Shown here in pieces: positions 61,912 through 64,000 of a stretch of 64,000 bases of DNA. Positions within the stretch are counted from its first letter, which is position 1, and each line of letters begins with the position of its first letter. The notes under the pieces are model-generated. The model was not told where the DNA came from and did no database searches. It saw nothing but the letters and a program-made list of their open reading frames with translations. Made by a program: the position numbers and the translations under genes. This stretch comes from Nitrincola sp048264025 (lineage in GTDB: Bacteria > Pseudomonadota > Gammaproteobacteria > Pseudomonadales > Balneatricaceae): contig NZ_JBLXDN010000010.1 in NCBI RefSeq assembly GCF_048264025.1, positions 61,308 through 125,307 on the forward strand, read 5' to 3'.

Positions 61912-62856
61912 TCAGGCTCCTGCAGTAACGGGTGACTTGCTGACCGGCAGCAACTGGATAAACTCACCCAAGGATTCGATCAACTGTTGCTGAATGCCAC
62001 TCAAGGTGACGCTGGCCAACTGGCAGCCGGTACAGGCGCCGGTCAGACGGACATACACGGTTTTGCCAACCACATCGATGAGTTCTATGTCACCCTTGTC
62101 ACGTTGCAGTTGTGGCCGGACCGCCTCAATCACCGCTTCAATCTTGCGAATGCGTTGTAGCGTACTCAGACCACTTGCAGCGGCATCGGTGGCCTGAGGC
62201 GCGCTAACGGATGGCATGTCGATTTGTGTCAGTGCCTTCTCGGCATCAGCTTGCACCCTGGCAACATCGGCCTGGAACGACTGACCAGTTTCTGCCAGCA
62301 CCTTGTTGAGAATTTCTTCGATACCTTCATGGCAAGCCGAGCAGCCACCGCCCGCCTTGGTATAAAAGCTGACATCCTGCACCGTGGTGAGATTGTTGGC
62401 ACGGATGGTTTCTTCGATCAGCACCGCATCCACGGCAAAGCACTTACAGATCAGCGCGCCCTCTTCATGGTCATCACTCCAGACTTCACCGCGGTAGTTG
62501 GCGACAGCCGCCTGTAGCGCTTCGCGTCCCATCACCGAGCAGTGCATCTTCTCCGGCGGCAGACCATCGAGGAAGTCGGCAATCTCCTGATTGCTGACCT
62601 GTAGCGCTTCATCAAGCGTTTTGCCTTTAATAATCTCGGTCAAGGCTGACGAAGAGGCGATGGCCGAACCGCAACCAAAGGTCTGAAAACGTGCATCCAG
62701 AATCACTTCAGTTTCCGGATCGACATTGATCATCAGACGTAAGGCATCGCCACAGGACAGCGAGCCAACATCCCCGATGCCATTCGCACCTTCGAGCTCA
62801 CCGGCATTGCGGGGGTTGAAAAAATGTTCCTGTACTTTCTCAGAATAGTTCCACAT
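61912..62856 (-). CDS. nifU: Fe-S cluster scaffold NifU
   Basis: Three-domain scaffold of 314 residues. An IscU-like domain (about 1-125: LSCGDALRLMINVD, FQTFGCGSAIASSSALTE, MHCSVMGREAL) is followed by a central [2Fe-2S] domain (CKCFAVDAVLIEETI ... GGGCSACHEGIEEIL) and a C-terminal Nfu domain with CTGC (GACTGCQLASVTLSGIQQQL). It receives sulfur from NifS and delivers clusters to NifB, NifH and others. Confidence 0.96.
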   Translation of the reverse strand: MWNYSEKVQEHFFNPRNAGELEGANGIGDVGSLSCGDALRLMINVDPETEVILDARFQTFGCGSAIASSSALTEIIKGKTLDEALQVSNQEIADFLDGLPPEKMHCSVMGREALQAAVANYRGEVWSDDHEEGALICKCFAVDAVLIEETIRANNLTTVQDVSFYTKAGGGCSACHEGIEEILNKVLAETGQSFQADVARVQADAEKALTQIDMPSVSAPQATDAAASGLSTLQRIRKIEAVIEAVRPQLQRDKGDIELIDVVGKTVYVRLTGACTGCQLASVTLSGIQQQLIESLGEFIQLLPVSKSPVTAGA

Positions 62857-62867
62857 GACATGACCTC

Positions 62868-63191
62868 TCAGGCAGCAAAGGATTTACCGCAATTACAGGC
62901 GGTCTTGGCATTCGGGTTTTCGAACTTGAAGCCGCTTTCATCCAGCGATTCAACGAAATCGACCACGCAGCCCTGTAGCAGTGGCAGGGACTCGGGATCG
63001 ATCAGCAGACACACTTCTCCAAAGGACAGGCTGGTATCCTGCTCCGAGACTGTGGTTTCCAGTTGCAGACCGTACTTGTAGCCAGAACAGCCACCGTCGG
63101 ATACTGAAACCCGCAGCCCGGCTACAGGCGTACCGGCATTTTCAATGAAGCGACTGATCGCGAGTTGTGCAGCAGGTGTTAAAGTGACCAT
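62868..63191 (-). CDS. Nif-specific A-type Fe-S carrier (IscA/HesB)
   Basis: A 107-residue A-type carrier with the three conserved cysteines in GGCSGYKYGL (near 37) and TACNCGKSF (near 100). The N-terminus VTLTPAAQLAISRFIE fits the family. GGAGG lies before the ATG at 63191. First gene of the iscA-nifUSVWZM operon; thought to deliver clusters made on NifU. Confidence 0.93.
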   Translation of the reverse strand: MVTLTPAAQLAISRFIENAGTPVAGLRVSVSDGGCSGYKYGLQLETTVSEQDTSLSFGEVCLLIDPESLPLLQGCVVDFVESLDESGFKFENPNAKTACNCGKSFAA

Positions 63192-63254
63192 TTCCGACCT
63201 CCAGAATACAGATTGCCAACGCACAAACAGCGCTGACGCTATACCTGTTACATG

Positions 63255-63269
63255 GCAAACCCTGTGCCA
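63255..63269 (-). promoter_or_regulatory. Sigma-54 promoter of iscA-nifUSVWZM
   Basis: Minus-strand TGGCAC-AGGGT-TTGC is an exact -24/-12 match with a ~52-base leader. Confidence 0.94.
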
Positions 63270-63310
63270 GTCGGATGAGTGTCATCTAAATAATTGAAAG
63301 ATATGAGTTG

Positions 63311-63326
63311 TGTTGCAAATCCGACA
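63311..63326. promoter_or_regulatory. NifA site 1 upstream of iscA-nifU
   Basis: TGT-TGCAAATCCG-ACA fits TGT-N10-ACA, ~42 bases from the -24 element, which is closer than usual. Confidence 0.78.
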
Positions 63327-63364
63327 AAGAAAAGGATGTATCGAATGACACCTGTGTGGTGTTT

Positions 63365-63380
63365 TGTCGGATTTGTAACA
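63365..63380. promoter_or_regulatory. NifA site 2 upstream of iscA-nifU
   Basis: TGT-CGGATTTGTA-ACA, ~96 bases from the -24 element, is the standard distance and may be the main site. Confidence 0.8.
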
Positions 63381-63411
63381 GGGAAAGTTGGCTAGTTTGC
63401 CTTGCACCAGC

Positions 63412-63584
63412 TCATGAAGGCGGTGCAAATTGCTCAAAAACCTCCTGCCCGGTCATTTTATGGGTGTCATTATTTACATCGGCCCACCCGACCAGCGCCG
63501 GCACATGGAACAGTGACATAGCCCAGCTTCCTGATGATCCGGCACAAGTACCTCGATTGAACCGCATAGACATTTGCCTTTCAT
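63412..63584 (-). pseudogene. Internally deleted GFA-family (glutathione-dependent formaldehyde-activating enzyme-like) gene remnant
   Basis: The minus strand encodes an intact GFA N-terminus (MKGKCLCGSIEV, then LCHCSMCRRWSGGPM with zinc cysteines) of 36 residues, ending at TAA. Immediately after, in another frame, comes a GFA-like C-terminus (NNDTHKMTGQEVFEQFAPPS, then TGA). The ~80 or more middle residues are missing. An AAGGAGAA ribosome site still precedes the ATG. The parts match the two ends of GFA/DUF636 proteins, so one deletion with a frame change explains it. It directly adjoins the NifA sites of the iscA promoter. Confidence 0.78.
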
Positions 63585-63707
63585 AGCGTTTCTCCTTGTG
63601 TATAAATAAGGTGGATGAGATTAGTTTAGTAGGCAGATTGCTGTATGGCGATGCTGTTCTAAACTATCAACCTGACAAAATACTTATCCCAACTCAGAGT
63701 AAAATGC

Positions 63708-63938
63708 ATGTCCAGTATCGCTGACACACCCAAACCACCCTATTACGCAGTAATTTTCACCTCGCTGCGTACCGAAGAGGATAGCGGCTACGCTGCCATG
63801 GCGGAGAAAATGCTGGCCTTAGCAGCTGAGCAGCCAGGCTTTCTCGGTGTTGAGTCAGCACGTGAAGGTGTCGGCATAACTGTTTCCTATTGGACCGATA
63901 TGGAGGCTATACGGCTGTGGAAACGTAAGCGCCGCTAA
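63708..63938 (+). CDS. Short antibiotic-biosynthesis-monooxygenase (ABM) domain protein
   Basis: A 76-residue protein with the ABM pattern: YYAVIFTSLRTEEDSGYAAM, ALAAEQPGFLGVESAR and ITVSYWTDMEAIRLWK. Family members of this type are usually ~95-110 residues and continue after W-K with a helix and a last strand. Here the protein ends in a basic run (KRKRR) just at that point. It is either truncated or frameshifted. The following 60 bases to the window edge do not restore the missing part in any frame I read. Function unknown; heme-related or quinol monooxygenase roles are known for relatives. Confidence 0.68.
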   Translation: MSSIADTPKPPYYAVIFTSLRTEEDSGYAAMAEKMLALAAEQPGFLGVESAREGVGITVSYWTDMEAIRLWKRKRR

Positions 63939-64000
63939 ATCCGCACCTTGACTCTAATCGTATTGCGCCACTTTTTTCGGAATTTTCTCCATCGATACAT

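Noticed and set aside
63308..63586. Plus-strand cysteine-rich 92-codon frame
   Set aside because: It covers the NifA sites and the complement of the GFA remnant, begins without a ribosome site and has no recognisable pattern.

Overview
The window is one chromosomal segment of a gammaproteobacterium, and its gene content best fits a marine, Oceanospirillales/Pseudomonadales-type diazotroph. That placement is inferred from gene order and protein character, because no rRNA is present. The first ~26 kb holds housekeeping genes whose order (trkA, rsmB, fmt, def, LysM protein, dprA, tsaC, hemF, aroE, with purEK, prlC and znu/zur nearby) resembles the origin-proximal region of pseudomonads and their relatives. 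The remaining ~37 kb is almost entirely a molybdenum nitrogen-fixation supercluster of the Azotobacter / Pseudomonas stutzeri type.

Layout. 1-13.4 kb: K+ uptake regulator (partial), rRNA methylation, formyl-Met handling, DNA uptake, purine, tRNA t6A, heme and shikimate genes, a Lon-like protease, and lrgAB. 13.4-20.9 kb: gamma carbonic anhydrase, oligopeptidase A, a YheV-like zinc ribbon, a DinF-like MATE transporter, and the zinc regulon (zur-znuC-znuB divergent from znuA, with a Zur box between). ZnuA carries a 23-unit Asp-His array. 21.0-26.9 kb: two identical tRNA-Leu(CAG) genes, a repeat-rich intergenic region with an unlisted 41-residue membrane protein gene, trmL, a PAS-GGDEF-EAL protein, a TctC-type binding protein and a carboxylesterase.

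26.9-63.2 kb is the nif supercluster. nifHDKT-fdx-nifY and two poorly known genes are followed by nifEN-nifX-rseC-like-DUF269-DUF683-fdxB, all on the minus strand. Divergent from nifH lies a SIR2-like gene plus a hemerythrin gene. A LysR/GST pair, a HigBA-type toxin-antitoxin and an arsenite-permease-like gene with an in-frame amber codon separate this block from modABC. Next come nifB-fdxN-nifQ, nifLA, divergent rnfABCDGEH (Rnf1 electron supply), and finally iscA-nifU-nifS-nifV-nifW-nifZ-nifM. The right flank has a deleted GFA-family gene remnant and a short ABM-domain gene, which suggests past rearrangement at the boundary.

How it works together. NifL-NifA control is written into the DNA: sigma-54 promoters (TGGCA[C/T]-N5-TTGC) preceded by NifA sites (TGT-N10-ACA) are visible before nifH, nifE, nifB, rnfA, modA, iscA and, divergently, the SIR2-like/hemerythrin pair. 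So nitrogenase structural genes, FeMo-cofactor assembly (NifB, E, N, Q, V, X, Y), molybdate uptake (ModABC), Fe-S supply (NifU, NifS, IscA), NifH maturation (NifM) and membrane-driven reductant supply (Rnf, ferredoxins) look like one regulon. nifF, cysE and draTG are not seen in this window.
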